The notes under the pieces were generated by a model, which saw nothing but the letters and a program-made list of their open reading frames with translations, was not told where the DNA came from and searched no databases. A stretch of DNA of 64,000 nucleotides from Tachypleus tridentatus (Eukaryota > Arthropoda > Merostomata > Xiphosura > Limulidae): assembly GCF_004210375.1 (NCBI RefSeq), contig NC_134834.1, positions 90,772,170-90,836,169 of the forward strand, in the 5' to 3' direction. The translations under genes were made by a program, and so were the position numbers. This document shows, in pieces, positions 23,474-34,770 of this stretch (its first letter is position 1; each line of letters begins with the position of its first letter).

Positions 23474-25459
23474 CTCTACTCAGAGAAACTTATGATTAAA
23501 TTAATAGCTAGTAATCACATTAAATACCTATAACTAATGTTTAGTTTAAAAGTAGTATCCCAAAAAGGAGTTACTGTAATATATGAAATTAGCTTCCTTT
23601 ATCAAAAACAAATCCCAAACTATTATATATATATATGGACTTCAGAAGACTTAATTTCTTTTTATACATAAATACGATCTGTTTACATAAATAAAACTTT
23701 CAATACGTTAGTTTCGTAAATATTTTTTGCCTTTATTTGTTCGTATGTAAGCACTGTTGTACATACGTTTCTCATTTCTCATTCAATTAGTATTCAATAC
23801 TGCGAAGAAACTAAATAATAACAACAAATTTTCCTGAACTGTGAACAATGATTTCCTAAATGGTACATTTGAAATTTAATCGATTTTTCTAAACGGTATA
23901 TTTAAAATCAAATACTTTTCTTAAATGTAAAATATTTAGGATTATGCAAAAATTTCCTAAATAAATATTAGATTCTTTCTAAGGATGCTTTATATCGAGG
24001 TCGTTTCTGTTTAATATATTCATCAAGTTTGTTTAATGTTATTACACACAAAATTATTAGTTCAGTTTTTAGACACTTTTCATTTCAGTAAAAAAACATA
24101 AAATAAAATCGTTTTATTACTTGAGAACAAACAAACGTATTTCTTTATTCTAAGCTCTAACCTATGTGAAGCCTATAGAGTTTATCAAGAATGATTTTTT
24201 CTTTTCTGTTATTACATTGCTTGCACTCTCTCTGGATTTCGTTAATCACGTTTATTATTCTCGACTGGTGCCTTTATTGAGAGACTTTAGTAGAAGACTT
24301 GATTAAAATTTGTTTGCCTTATAGTTGCTATGGAAACACATTAATTTAGGTGTTCCTATATAAGCATTAGCTTGAAAGTCCTGGTTCTGAAGATTTCGTT
24401 TAAATTAACTCCAAAATTTCATGACGTTATTTTTAAAGAAGTTTATTTCCAGTCATCTTTACTTGTAACGTGATCTCAAGTGTTTATTTAGATTCACAAT
24501 AATTTGAAAATAATGTTCTTATTTCACTTTAGGTGTTATGATTACCTGTTCTTTCTATTACTTGTAATGATATACTAGCATTTTATTTTTCTATATACAC
24601 CCTCTAAGGACAGAAAAAGAAAATATTGTATCATTTAGTACTAAGTGAAACTCTGTAGATGTTATTCAACTATTACAAATAGATTAGACTAGTGTAGTGT
24701 GTGATAATTTATGTAATAAATAAGTTATGGAAAAACGTAACAACAGTTACAAATCATTTTAATATAATTTTACTATTTCAAAATTTAAACTTTCACGCAT
24801 TATTATTTTGTGCAGTAGTAATTTTTTTTATGATTAAATTTTGTTTACCCTAAGTTTTTTATTTTAAGATTGAAATACTTAAGGCATCACTCTATTATTA
24901 GCGTTTTAAGAAAAGAGTCAAAATAACTTAATTGTGTCAGGGGTACTGCTGAGACTTAACTGTGGGAATGAAACTATTATATTAATACGTCACAATAGCT
25001 GAATGCTAGGTCAGGTTAGTATTTAAAGATAATCAAGTTGACTGGTTATATTAGTGGGGTGGGTTTAATGGGAAAAGCTTTTGAAACAAGTGACTTCTAT
25101 TTAAACAAGGTAGAAAGTGTTTTGTTTGCTATGGCTATTAACCTAGCATTAACAGGAATTTTAAAGTAATACTAGATATAGGTGAGAGCTTGGGTGATGA
25201 ATAAAACTAATTTTTTTAATGATAACTGTTATTATTTTCATACTAGGAATAACTGAAACAAAACAAATTACTTTATGAACACTTGTCGGAACAAAGAGTT
25301 TTGATGTGATGGAAATAACTGAAACCGAATTTATAGAAAACGTTTTGATTGCAGGTTATTTATGGTAGTGAAAGGAAGAGTACAAGTGGCTTTATACGCA
25401 TAATGTGAGTTATATTCTGTTTAGTTGAGAATGTTAAAGGTAATAACAATGAAGTTCGC
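23474..25459. other. AT-rich spacer, possibly the eroded 5' part of a LINE at the right
   Basis: About 2 kb without SINEs. From about 24900 the G+C content rises slightly and short frames hint at LINE-like wording, but nothing firm before 25460. Confidence 0.4.
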
Positions 25460-25856
25460 TTTATCTAGGATTTTGTGAGTGGTATTAGAGATACAAGGCT
25501 TACGGTTGGAATTACAGCAGATCACATGATGAAAATAATGGAATTAATGAGAAACTCTACAGTGAAATAAATAACTTAGCTCTTATTGGGGTCGTAAGTG
25601 TGGAAGATTTTAATTTCTGGAATATAATACAGAATTTTTAAAATCAAATCATGAGGAAGAAATATTTTTAGAAACTGCAAAGTACATTATTCTTTACCAA
25701 GTGGTAACATAACCTACTAGGAACAATGACACTATTTTTATTTCTTTTAACTTCTAATTTAGAAATGGTTGAGAAAATAGAGATTGGGGAACATCTGGGT
25801 GAAAGAGATAGTTGCCCAATTAGATGTGATGTTTTATTGCACATGGGGTTAAGGAA
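25460..25856 (+). pseudogene. CR1/L2-like LINE, endonuclease part, left of a mariner insertion
   Basis: Frames broken by stops and shifts carry the C-terminal wording of the apurinic-type endonuclease domain of CR1/L2 LINEs: VEDFNFWNI (family GDFNFP.I), then MVEKIEIGEHLGERDS and PIRCDVLL, where the family has a conserved GE.LG.SDH stretch. The catalytic His of SDH is not seen (RDSC). The reading continues at 26760, beyond the mariner. A pseudogene with many lesions. Confidence 0.6.
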
Positions 25857-25858
25857 TA

Positions 25859-26757
25859 CGAGGGCTGTTCAAAAAATACGCGGACTGACGTCATAAAACA
25901 AAATGTACTTTATTTAGAAGTTACAGGTCTGGGACCCCTTCAAAGTACTCTCCTCCCCAACGCACACACTTATCCCAACGGTGTTTCCACTTGTTGAAAC
26001 AGTCCTGGTACGCTTCTTTTGTAATGTCCTCCAGCTCCTTCGTCGCATTTGCCTTAATCTCGGGAATCGTCTCAAATCTTATTCCTTTCAAGGGTCTTTT
26101 GAGTTTGGGGAACAAGAAAAAATCGCAAGGTCAGGTGATTAGGGGGGTAAGGAATAACAGCGATCGAGTGTTTGGCCAAAAACTCACGAGTTCTGAGGCA
26201 CAAATTTCGCAGCAACGCGGTGCATCTTCAATTTTTCGGTCAAAATCTCGTAACAAGATCCAACTGATATCCCACACTCTTCAGCAAGCTCCCCTGACAG
26301 TCAGACGTCGATTTGCCTGCACCAGGGTGTTGATTTTGTCGACGTGTGGGTCGTCAGTTGACGTGGAAGGACGTCCAGGGCGCTCATCATCTTCAATGGA
26401 CTGTCGACCATCCTTAAAACGTTCATGCCACTTGAAACATGCCGTACGCTTCATAGCAACATCACCGTAAGCCGTGTTAAGCATAGCAAAAGTTTCAGTC
26501 GCAGATTTTCCAAGTTTAACACAAAATTTCACAGCAAGTCGTTGCTCCTTCAGGTCATTCATTCTGAAATCCGCCAAACAAAAAAATCGCACTTCACTTA
26601 AAACCGCGTAGCTAATACACAAATGAAGATATCTGCAATCGGGAAATGGCGTCGTAATCAGCTGATCTGTGCAAACCTAGCGACACCAAGCGGATTCCCC
26701 TGGAATTAACTGGAGCCGCGCAATTCAAACAGTCCGCGTATTTTTTAACAGACCTCG
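25859..26757 (-). mobile_element. Mariner-family transposon, internally deleted, copy 1
   Basis: 899 bp between TA dinucleotides (25857-25858 and 26758-26759). The terminal inverted repeats of about 28 bp start cgagggctgttcaaaaaata and end with the near-reverse complement. Transposase remnants read on the minus strand: the N-terminal helix-turn-helix and the extreme C-terminus are present, but most of the catalytic domain between them is missing. The element cannot make its own transposase. It sits inside a CR1/L2-like LINE. A close relative with the same deletion lies at 41201-42049. Confidence 0.92.
25921..26622 (-). pseudogene. Mariner transposase remnant, copy 1
   Basis: N-terminal part (26622 down to about 26230): RMNDLKEQRLAVKFCVKLG, then a helix-turn-helix with FKWHERFKDGRQSIEDDERP, typical of mariner/SETMAR-type DNA-binding domains. 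An extra C near 26287 shifts the frame after RRLTVR. Near 26210 the reading jumps from RVAAKF to EFLAKHS; the first two catalytic Asp motifs of the DD(34)D triad are absent. The C-terminal part (26115-25921) reads FPKLKRPLKG through NKWKHRWDKCVRWGGEYF, the normal end of the family. Not functional as transposase. Confidence 0.9.
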
Positions 26758-27240
26758 TAATAACATTTTGGTTCCAAATTTCAATGGAAAAAATGTTGAA
26801 GTGATGAGAAAAGAATTATCTGTTTTGAATTAGGAAACATAATTGAAAAAAATGTGTCTGTAAGTTAAAAATCTGGTTGGTTCGCGAAGAATATAAAGGG
26901 TACGATAAAAGAAAAAATATTATAAATTGAAAATATTTTAAAATCACTGCTAAAGTAAAATATTACAAAATCATATAAAATCAATGAAGTTGGTTAAACG
27001 TAAAATTAATAAATCAAAAGCTATATGTAAAAAAGCTAGTTGAACTTGTAAAATTAATAGTAAGGATTTCTTAAAATACATTAGGGTCAGTATAACGATC
27101 GGACTGGAGAAGAGCAGTTTGAGAGATGATAAATAAAAGCTCATATCTGTTTATTATGGAATAACTGGGTTATTAAATTCGACTTTTTATACAATATTTA
27201 CCAATGAAGAACTAAGCACTTATCTCCTCTACAGGTTGTG
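26758..27240 (+). pseudogene. CR1/L2-like LINE, linker part, right of the mariner insertion
   Basis: Continues the LINE at 25460-25856. Readable pieces in order are VPNFNGKNVEVMRKELSVLN, then INSKDFLKYIRVS and SSLRDDK, and finally LLNSTFYTIFTNEEL. In CR1/L2 elements these mark the region between endonuclease and reverse transcriptase ('NPK.FYKYIR', 'L.D..G', 'LN.YF.SVF'). Several stops and shifts. The reverse transcriptase itself does not follow. Confidence 0.65.
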
Positions 27241-27949
27241 GTATTGTATGGGACAGAGTCAAATGACACGTAAGCACTGCATGCAGTGACCAAATAGCTT
27301 TTAGGCGAAAGTTAATTCAGTAAAACAATATTACCGGGTTGAGGACGGTATCTGTTACCTACATCCTTAAAGCGGAGATACACCCTGATCACTTACCTTC
27401 TTATGGAGATAGGCAGAATATATACAGGATCTAGGAGAAGCATATCTCTGATCTCACCAGTAATTGGTAAAATGACACTGATACTCACATGAGGGACATG
27501 GGAGACAACGTGTGCAAATATCCCAAAGTTTAATTTGACCATTGTACTATGAGACTGTAGAGTGTGCAGCTTCTAGTAAAACAGTCTGATAAGTAAGCAG
27601 GGCAGAACCAAGCTGACGGACTCCAAATTACTGAACATTCCTTGCCCTTTTCTGACATGGGATTCTGGTCAAGTTACTATATATTTTCTCTTCTATAAAA
27701 CCTACTGTAAATAATAGTTAAATTACACTGGATCATCGATAAAGCTCAGAGATTGCTTTCTCAGCTGGAGATCATTCTCATTGGCTATTAAAAATACAAA
27801 TAGAAAGGACGAAGAAAAGGTAGGAGAGGGAGAAAGGAGAGGCAACAAAGAAGGAAAGTAGATGAGATACGGTTTGCACGTGTAAGACTGAAAGTACCTG
27901 AATTACTTCAGTGTCATAAAGAAAGGGATAATACCTGAAATTTTCACCT
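27241..27949. other. Spacer, perhaps the 5' region of the LINE that follows
   Basis: Slightly higher G+C than average. A purine-rich stretch (gaagaaaaggtaggagagggag, about 27810) precedes the endonuclease remnant. No readable domain. Confidence 0.35.
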
Positions 27950-28560
27950 ACATTTTCAATGTCTTTATACTACAGGAAACATATCTGATGAAACCTGAAC
28001 TATCAAAGCTCCTGAATACAAGAGCTGTATGAATCTGACAAGAACAACATACTACAAACAAGCCATCTTTCTTAAGTATAATATCAAACACAGTGTGATT
28101 GACACCGTCAAGTGGAATGAGGAGATTATGGAGATACAAGGCTTACAAATACATGTTAACAACCTGGAGTGGCGTCTATTGAATATTTATGTAGAAGTGA
28201 GCAAGATTCCCAACAAAGAGAATTGTGATTTTTTGTCGGAAGTTATAAGCCTCCCAGGTGATGAAACCATTTTATTTAGTGACTTGAATGCCAGTGAAAA
28301 AGAGTAGTGAAATGTCACAGAGAATAGACAAGGAATTGGTTGCTTTTAAAGAGACATTGCTGAAGTCAGGTTTGACATGTGTCAAGGATGGCTGGTCAAC
28401 TAGATTAGCAACAAGCCCAGCTGACTTTGACAGTTTCATAGACCTTGCCTTAGTGTCACAGCAAGCAATAATCAATACACAGTGGAATGCATTGTAACAG
28501 TGTGAAAGCAATCATCTAACAGCCATAAGGCAAAGAGAACTCCATAAGATGCTCACTCAA
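27950..28560 (+). pseudogene. LINE endonuclease-domain fragment (RNase H-type LINE group)
   Basis: Starts with a frame reading LQETYLMKPEL, the first motif of the apurinic-type endonuclease of LINEs (catalytic Glu in QET). It shifts to a 92-codon frame (28029-28307) with WRLLNIYVEV and LPGDETILFSDLNASEKE (family GDLNAH). It shifts again to a frame (28288-28497) with TRLATSPADFDSFIDLALVS, the usual domain end. At least two frameshifts. This is a different LINE group from the CR1/L2-like fragment just upstream; it could belong to the lineage at 58-64 kb, but the two do not overlap, so this cannot be tested here. Confidence 0.7.
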
Positions 28561-28705
28561 ACAAGTAGGCATAATGATAGGCCCCTCTTGGCTTCACTCA
28601 ACAAAATGTGAAGAAAACGATTAAAATTAACCAATTTTAATTATCTTAATCGAGGAATCTTTAAGGACAAAATGAGGTGATGTGTGGTGGTGTCAAAATT
28701 AAGAA

Positions 28706-29036
28706 AACAGCCTTCAAACACAGAGGAATAAAACAACCCTCAAACACAGAGGAAAAAACAATCCTCAAACACAGAAAAAAAAACAGCCCTTAAACACAAA
28801 GGAAAAACAACCCTCAAACACAGAGGAAAAAACAGCCCTCAAACACAGAGGAAAAAACAGCCCTCAAACACAGAGAAAAAAACAGCCCTCAAACATAAAG
28901 GAAAAAAACAGCCCTCAAACACAGAGGAAAAAAAAGCAGCCCTCAAACACAGAGGAAAATAACAGCCCTCAAACACAGAAGAAAAAACAGCAGCCCTCAA
29001 ACACAGAGGAAAAACAGCCCTGAAACACAGAGGAAA
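28706..29036. repeat. Minisatellite, about 13 units of 22-29 bp
   Basis: The unit is close to agccctcaaacacagagg followed by a variable A-run (4-8 A) and c. The A-run accounts for most of the length variation between units. Starts within 150 bp of the end of the LINE endonuclease fragment. Confidence 0.95.
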
Positions 29037-29407
29037 TAGTGAGGGAGGTAGAGGACTAAAGGAACAGACAAACGCAATAATTTTGAAAAATAACAGTTAC
29101 ATTTAAAGGAAACATATTAGAGAAATTCACCAAATAGGTGGTGGGTGATAAAACAATGCAAACATTCTGGCAATTACATTTCAGTATGAATTGAGAAACA
29201 GAAGTCACATAATACTAAACATACAGTATAAAGTCATCATGAAGACTGACCAGAAGACAGGTCCTTCTTGAGAAGTTTTATTGAATTGATTGAGATCACC
29301 AGATATATTGTATGGTTAGTTATGGTCTAAGAACTGTTCTTAATTCAGAAGAGCATGAGGATATGTTCAGTATCAAGCAGTCCAAAGGCATTATCAGGCA
29401 GAGTAAA

Positions 29408-29501
29408 GACAGTAAAACGCTAAAACCGGGTTTCGATACCCGTGGTGGGCAGAGCGCAGATAGCCCATTGTGTAGCTTTGTGTTTAATTAAAAACAACAG
29501 C
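29408..29501 (+). repeat. SINE family C, 5' truncated
   Basis: Begins at the anticodon-arm region (acgctaaaaccgggtttcga), then box B, ggtgggcagagcgcagatag and the tail cccattgtgtagctttgtg. Confidence 0.85.
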
Positions 29502-30010
29502 ATTAAATTTATTTCAGCATCTCTGTTTTCGGCGCATTTCTGGCGACCTCCTATTTCACTTTGGAAAACGTCGATGCACGACATAGTAGCAACAGCTACT
29601 GGAGATAATCTATGCAATATGTTTTATACAGGTTAAAACAATTGTTTGCAAGAGTGAATTATACTATTTGGTCAATTAAGATTAAATTACTGGTGATAGT
29701 ATATTAGAAATTCTGGACTGTGTGAGCAGGTTACATGCATTAAGAAATAGAGTAGCGAGACATGATGACAGAATGCAGAAGTTCAAATACGTATAGTTCT
29801 ATCATAGCTACAGAGATCTGATAGCAAATAAACTCCGAATGTAAATAGAATGAAGTATACGTGTTGTCGTTAAATATTTAAATGAAGAATTAAATGCACT
29901 ATTGTGAAATTTATTTCTCTCAACACAAAGACAGTCTTCTTAAAAGAGATTTAGTCTTAGCGAGGCCAGTAATTTCGACAGTGAGAAAATATAGAAAATT
30001 CAATTTTAGT
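29502..30010. other. Spacer
   Basis: No gene or repeat recognised before the minisatellite that follows. Confidence 0.45.
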
Positions 30011-30275
30011 TAAGGTTGTAATCCTAGTCAGAAAGGTTTTAACACTAATCGGAAAGGTTGTAACACTTGTCAGAAAGAAGGTTGTAATCAAGGTTGTAAC
30101 CCTAGTCAGAAAGGTCGTAATCCTAGTCAGAAAGAAGATTGTAATCCTAGTCAGAAACAAGGTTGTAACTCTTGTTCTAACCCTAGTCAAAAAGAAGATT
30201 GTAATCCTAGTCAGAAACCAGGTTGTAACCCTTGTTCTAACTCCAGTCAGAAAGGTTGTAATCCCAGTCAGAAAG
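30011..30275. repeat. Minisatellite with 21/24-bp units
   Basis: About 11 units of ggttgtaatcctagtcagaaa, some extended by gaa to 24 bp and two expanded with a cttgttctaacc insert. Most unit lengths are multiples of three, so a frame stays open on both strands (for example 77 codons, minus strand). That follows from the period and is not evidence for a gene. Confidence 0.9.
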
Positions 30276-30396
30276 CTACCTTTGAATCCAGTTGAATGGT
30301 GACATATGTATTCACATTTTTCAAATAAAATATGTCCTTATATTGTTTGTTTATTGAATTTCTTTCAAAGATGCTCAAGAGATATCTGTATCAGAC

Positions 30397-30616
30397 GTCT
30401 GTAATTTAGAAGTAACATACTAGGGGAGATGCAACAAATTAACAACACTCGATGCCAACTCTCCAATTAATTACTTTTTATTTTGAAAAAAAAAATGGAT
30501 TAACTGTCACATTATAACGTTCCAAAGTTGGAAGAACAAGCATGTTTGGTGACGATATACAAACAGGAAACTCGTATAGCGCGAGCCTTTGCTCTCAACC
30601 ACCAAGTCAAGCCAAG
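30397..30616 (-). repeat. SINE family A, strongly diverged
   Basis: Order kept on the minus strand: ctgtaatttag, atgccaactctcc, ggattaactgtcacattataacg, aagcatgtttggtgacga (the region next to box B), accaagtcaagcc. Middle parts are eroded. Confidence 0.6.
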
Positions 30617-30782
30617 ACAGCATGCAATGAGAGAGAAATGTCTCTCTCTTTCAGTGATCCTCTGAACAAGTAAAACTTCAGATCCAGAACATTATTAGTA
30701 GATTAGCTATAGCTAATTCTTACATCAATTGAACGGCTAGATATTCTTATTTAAAAACCTAAGAAATTTCTTGTTTATTATA

Positions 30783-32280
30783 CACTGCTGGCCAAAATCT
30801 TAAGGCCAATGAGCATAAAGAAAAAATATGCATTTTGCGTTGTAAGACTTAACCACTTATTTGAGTAGTGTACACTATGAAATTAACCTAAATACTAGCT
30901 GGTCAAAAGTTTAAGACCATTCCGAAACGAAGTCCTAAACAGGGTAGTAAATACCCAACAAGAGGTCTCTGTAGTGCGTTGCACGGCTGTCATTGCAAAT
31001 AACTTCGAAAATTCGCTTTGGCATGGTCAATATAATCGTTTGCAGAAGGTTGGCTGGAATGTTATTCCAAGTGGTGAAAATGGCTTCACGAAGATCATGA
31101 ACTCTTTGAAATTGACGTCCATTTCTATAGACTTTCCTTGCCATTCACCCCCAAACATTTTCAATGGGGTTCAGTTCAGGCGAACACGCTGGATGGTCCA
31201 AGAGAATCACGTTATTCGCCATGAAACAGTCCTTTGTCCTGCGGGCATTGTAGATTGCAGCGTTGTCTTACTAAAAGATCCAGTCATTTTCACACAAGCG
31301 AGCGCCTTCAATCAATAGGCATGCTCTCTCCAACATACCAGTGTAGCCAGCCGCTGTTTGGCGCCCCTGTATAACCTGAAACTCCATTGTTCCATGGAAG
31401 GAGAAAGCACCTCAGATCATGATGGAACCTTCTTCACTATGTCGTGTAGTAAATGTCTCTGGTGGGATATCCTTATAGTGTTAGTAACGTTGGAAGCCAT
31501 CTGGACCATCCAGGTTAAATATTTTCTCATCAGAGAACAAAGCCTTCTTCCACTTTTCTACGTCCCATGTTTGGTGCTTTTCAGCAAAGTTCAACCAAGC
31601 TGTTTCGTGGAGAGGAAGGAGGCGTGGCCTTTGAAGACGTTTACGGTTTTAAAGCCTTTCCCTAGTAGATGCCGTCTTATTATTCTTGAGCTGCATTATG
31701 CGTCTGTAAGGGCCTTAATCTTGCTGGTGTCTTGCCGGAGAATCCGTCAAATCCTTCTGCTCAACGCCGACGAAATTTTCTTGGTCCGACCACTTGAAAT
31801 TCTCGTTCGTATCTCTCAGGGTCTTTAAAGAAATTTGCAACAGCAGTTTTATTATGTCCAATCTCACCAGCGATGGCATGTTCAGAGAGACCTTGCTTTC
31901 GCAGCTCGACAATTCTGCCACGTTCAAACTATGTCAACATTTTAGCCTTTGCCATGTTTTTACCCAATGTAACACAAGAGATGTCAGTGGGAGATGTTGA
32001 CAACGCTAATGCTTGAACACAAATGACTAAATTTCGTTACGTGTTTACCGATTAACGCTTCGTTTCAGTATGGTCTTAAACTTTTGACCAGCTAGTATTT
32101 AGGCTAATTTCATAGTGTTTACATTTTCCCTATTAAATGCTAAAAAAGTTTGTTATTTTTATTTACCCTTTTTTTATTTTCATCTTTCGAAGCTCTACTC
32201 AAATAATTGGTTGAGTCTATCAGCGCAGAATGCATATTTTTTATTTATGTTCATTGGCCTTAAGATTTTGGCCAGCAGTG
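30783..32280 (-). mobile_element. Tc1-like transposon with inverted/direct repeat ends, defunct
   Basis: About 1.5 kb between TA pairs (30781-30782 and 32281-32282). The outer ends read cactgctggccaaaatctta and its reverse complement. A second related motif, tagctggtcaaaagtttaag, lies about 110 bp inside the left end (30896-30915) and about 180 bp inside the right end (32077-32096). Each end therefore carries two similar sites, the IR/DR layout known from some Tc1-like transposons. The right arm has about 65 bp of extra sequence after 32120. The transposase is on the minus strand. Confidence 0.9.
30935..31950 (-). pseudogene. Tc1-like transposase, disrupted
   Basis: Minus-strand frames give the whole Tc1 order. 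The N-terminal helix-turn-helix (31950-31760) has RGRIVELRKQGLS and HAIAGEIGH. The first catalytic Asp is in [11 protein letters not shown] (about 31530). The second is in DNAAIYNARR (about 31275), where the usual Gln codon before it has become TAG. The catalytic Glu is in SPELNPIENVWG (about 31170). Asp and Glu are 34 residues apart, so this is DD34E. The C-terminus reads LREAIFTTWNNIP and LTMPKRIFEVI. Stops at the former W of IWGAF and after NVWG, plus frameshifts, make it dead. Several stops look like G-to-A or C-to-T changes. Confidence 0.9.
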
Positions 32281-32282
32281 TA

Positions 32283-32895
32283 TATGCTTGATCACTTTCT
32301 TTTTTAACATATTGTCCTACGGTTTCTGATTATTTATTTCCTTGCTGTAATTGTCCTAACTAAATTAACTAAAGACTGATTCTTGATGTCCAACAAGAAT
32401 AAAAATATGTCTGATTATAATCAGTGATGTCGAGAAAACCCACTTATAGAAAAATATTTTTGTCTGATTATGTATATTCTTTTTTATTGCTTTCTAGCTA
32501 CTCACTTTTTAGTGATGTGTCTTTAGTGATGCATCTTTAGTACACTTACAAAGAATGAATAAATATATATATATAGTTATGTATACAGGTGATCCATTAA
32601 CCTTTTCAGAGCACATGTAACTTCATCCTGGACGATCTTATTTCCCCTCACTTATAGAAGTATCATACGTATTTTCAAAAATTAAAGCAGTCCCTGAAAC
32701 TACCCTTCCACACACAAAAATGAAACTTCTAAGCTACTGGCGTCTCTAAGTTGTTTTGTTTTTATCAATATATCTAATCTTTACATTCATGAAAGCTAAA
32801 TTAGTTGCACCAGCAGATATCTCTGTTACAGAATTAGGTTACTATTGAGAATGCATCATTTTAATTCTATTAGAGCTCGCTAGTCTTTGCGCAGA
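32283..32895. other. AT-rich spacer
   Basis: No feature recognised beyond an (at)n patch near 32566. Confidence 0.45.
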
Positions 32896-32914
32896 CATAA
32901 AGTAAATTAGTTTG

Positions 32915-33034
32915 CTCTGCTTGTGATTAGACACAAAACCACACAATTGGCTATCTGTGCTGTACCCAACACAGCTATTGAAACCTGGATTTAGCGTTAT
33001 AAGCTTTCGTATTTACTATTGTGCCACTAGAGGC
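32915..33034 (-). repeat. SINE family C with probable target duplication
   Basis: Tail (gattagacacaaaaccacacaattggctatctgtg), box B region and anticodon arm (tttagcgttataag) in minus-strand order. Flanked by ataaagtaaattag (about 32897-32910) and ataaattaaattag (about 33037-33050), with one mismatch. Confidence 0.75.
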
Positions 33035-33081
33035 TATAAATTAAATTAGGTTTTATACTTAGAAAATAATGAGTGTTTTTC

Positions 33082-33320
33082 TTTCTAATCGGATCCCCGG
33101 CACATCAAACATGCTCGTACTTTCAGCCGTGGGTGCGTTATAATGCTACGTTCAATCCCACTATTCATTGGTAAAAGAGTAGTCCAAAACTTGGCAGTGA
33201 GTGGTGATGACTAGCTGCCTTCTCTCTCATCTTACACTGCTAGATCAGAAACGGCTAGCACAGATAGCCCTCGTGTAGCTTTGCGCGAAATTCAAAACAA
33301 ACCAAAATTTCTAATCAGAT
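33082..33320 (+). repeat. SINE family A, 5' truncated at insertion, with 13-bp target duplication
   Basis: The SINE, 33095-33307, begins just after box B (cccggcacatcaaacatgctcg) and ends in caaaacaaaccaaaa. It is flanked by tttctaatcggat (33082-33094) and tttctaatcagat (33308-33320). Because the duplication encloses the truncated copy, truncation happened during insertion, as in LINE-driven target-primed reverse transcription. Confidence 0.88.
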
Positions 33321-34493
33321 GCTTTATAAATTACACCCAGGTATCAATGCATAAAAATATTTTGATGCTTTACTGCAATATGATTTATATAGCTTTAATA
33401 TTTTGATAAATGCACAACTATACCTGAAACATACAATGTAAATGATAACATTACCAAAACAATAAAAAATATATTTGTCACCAAAGCTATTAATCGAATA
33501 CAAAACATATGAACTAAGCTTTGTTACAAGGAAATAATATGCATACTTTTCCCCAACACATTAAATGTTTTACTGAGCTAACATTTAACAGTTTCATAAA
33601 AAATGCAAATTAAATAATATCGTGAAATAGTGATCGCTAATTAATTAATGCAAAAAATGTAAGAGTTTTGACAGCATTTCTTTATCAATGATTTTCAACA
33701 ATACTGCCTGTTTAATTCGTTTCTTCTTTAAACATTATTTTTTATTTTGTATGATTTCTATTTAGAAATTAACATTTATTTTCTATATAGTTCTTAACTT
33801 ATAATTTTATTTATACGTCAATAAAGATACCTTGCCTTTGATAACTATTTTCCTTTAGTTGAAAGTAATGCATAAACATTCTATACTACTTAAGCGGGTA
33901 AATCCTAGGATTTGGTTTCGATCGGATCAGTAAGAAAGCAATTACTTGAGAGTAAAGCTAAAATCAACCTTTATCGTAAACATGTACCAGCAGTAAAGGC
34001 TGGTAATTTTTCACTCATGCGCAGTTGTTGTCTTATTGACTCCATATTTATCCTGTACACTTATCTCAGAAATCTGTTATCATAGCGACTGACCTATGTT
34101 TGCTCTAATCACGTACAATTCACGAAAATAATAGATCTAAATCGGAAACAGTAACATTTATTATAAAAACTTGCAAACAGAAACTCTTTCACCTCAGCGA
34201 TTTTCTACCATACATCGCAGGTCTTCCTCGTTTTCGTCATATCTACCAACAATCAATACTTTCTAGGCCTAAAATTCTTTTACGTCTGTAGGAGACTATA
34301 TTAGTTCATCGTTTTGCCCTCACTTCCAATTTAAGAAACATTTAAAAAATAAATTTAAACTTTATATTGTTTTTTTCATAAAACACAAGAGGATAATGTT
34401 ATTTTTAAAACGAACCTCCCATAGCTATTCGACAGTATCATTCTACGATTTTACTCAACTAAACGAGATTCTCAGTAATAAAAAAAAAAAAAA
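33321..34493. other. AT-rich spacer
   Basis: No feature recognised; ends with a poly(A) run that is the insertion site of the next SINE. Confidence 0.5.
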
Positions 34494-34770
34494 GGGGCCT
34501 GGCATGGCCAAGCGCGTAAGGCGTGCGACTCGTAATCCGAGGGTCGCGGGTTCGCGCCCGCGTCGCGCTAAACATGCTCGCCCTCCCAGCCGTGGGGGTG
34601 TATAATGTGACGGTCAATCCCACTATTCGTTGGTAAAGAGTAGCCCAAGAGTTGGCGGTAGGTGGTGATGACTAGCTGCCTTCCCTCTAGTCTTACACTG
34701 CTAAATTAGGGACGGCTAGCACAGATAGCCCTCGAGTAGCTTTGTGCGAAATTCCCAAAACAAAAAACAG
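34494..34770 (+). repeat. SINE family A, full length
   Basis: Complete copy (ggcctggcatggccaagcgc head; box B gggttcgcgcccg). Probable target repeat cagtaataaaaaaaa before and cagttaaaaaaaaa after. Low divergence from the shared sequence suggests a fairly recent insertion. Confidence 0.93.

Noticed and set aside
28706..29036. CRISPR-like array
   Set aside because: Units abut, with only variable A-runs between; no unique spacers; eukaryotic context.
30011..30190. Repetitive protein (TRVTT/LTRIT repeats) on the minus strand
   Set aside because: Arises from a minisatellite whose period is a multiple of three.
34500..34580. tRNA-like heads of SINEs as tRNA genes
   Set aside because: Every such head continues into the SINE body and tail, the stems do not pair as a full cloverleaf by eye, and copies are dispersed.
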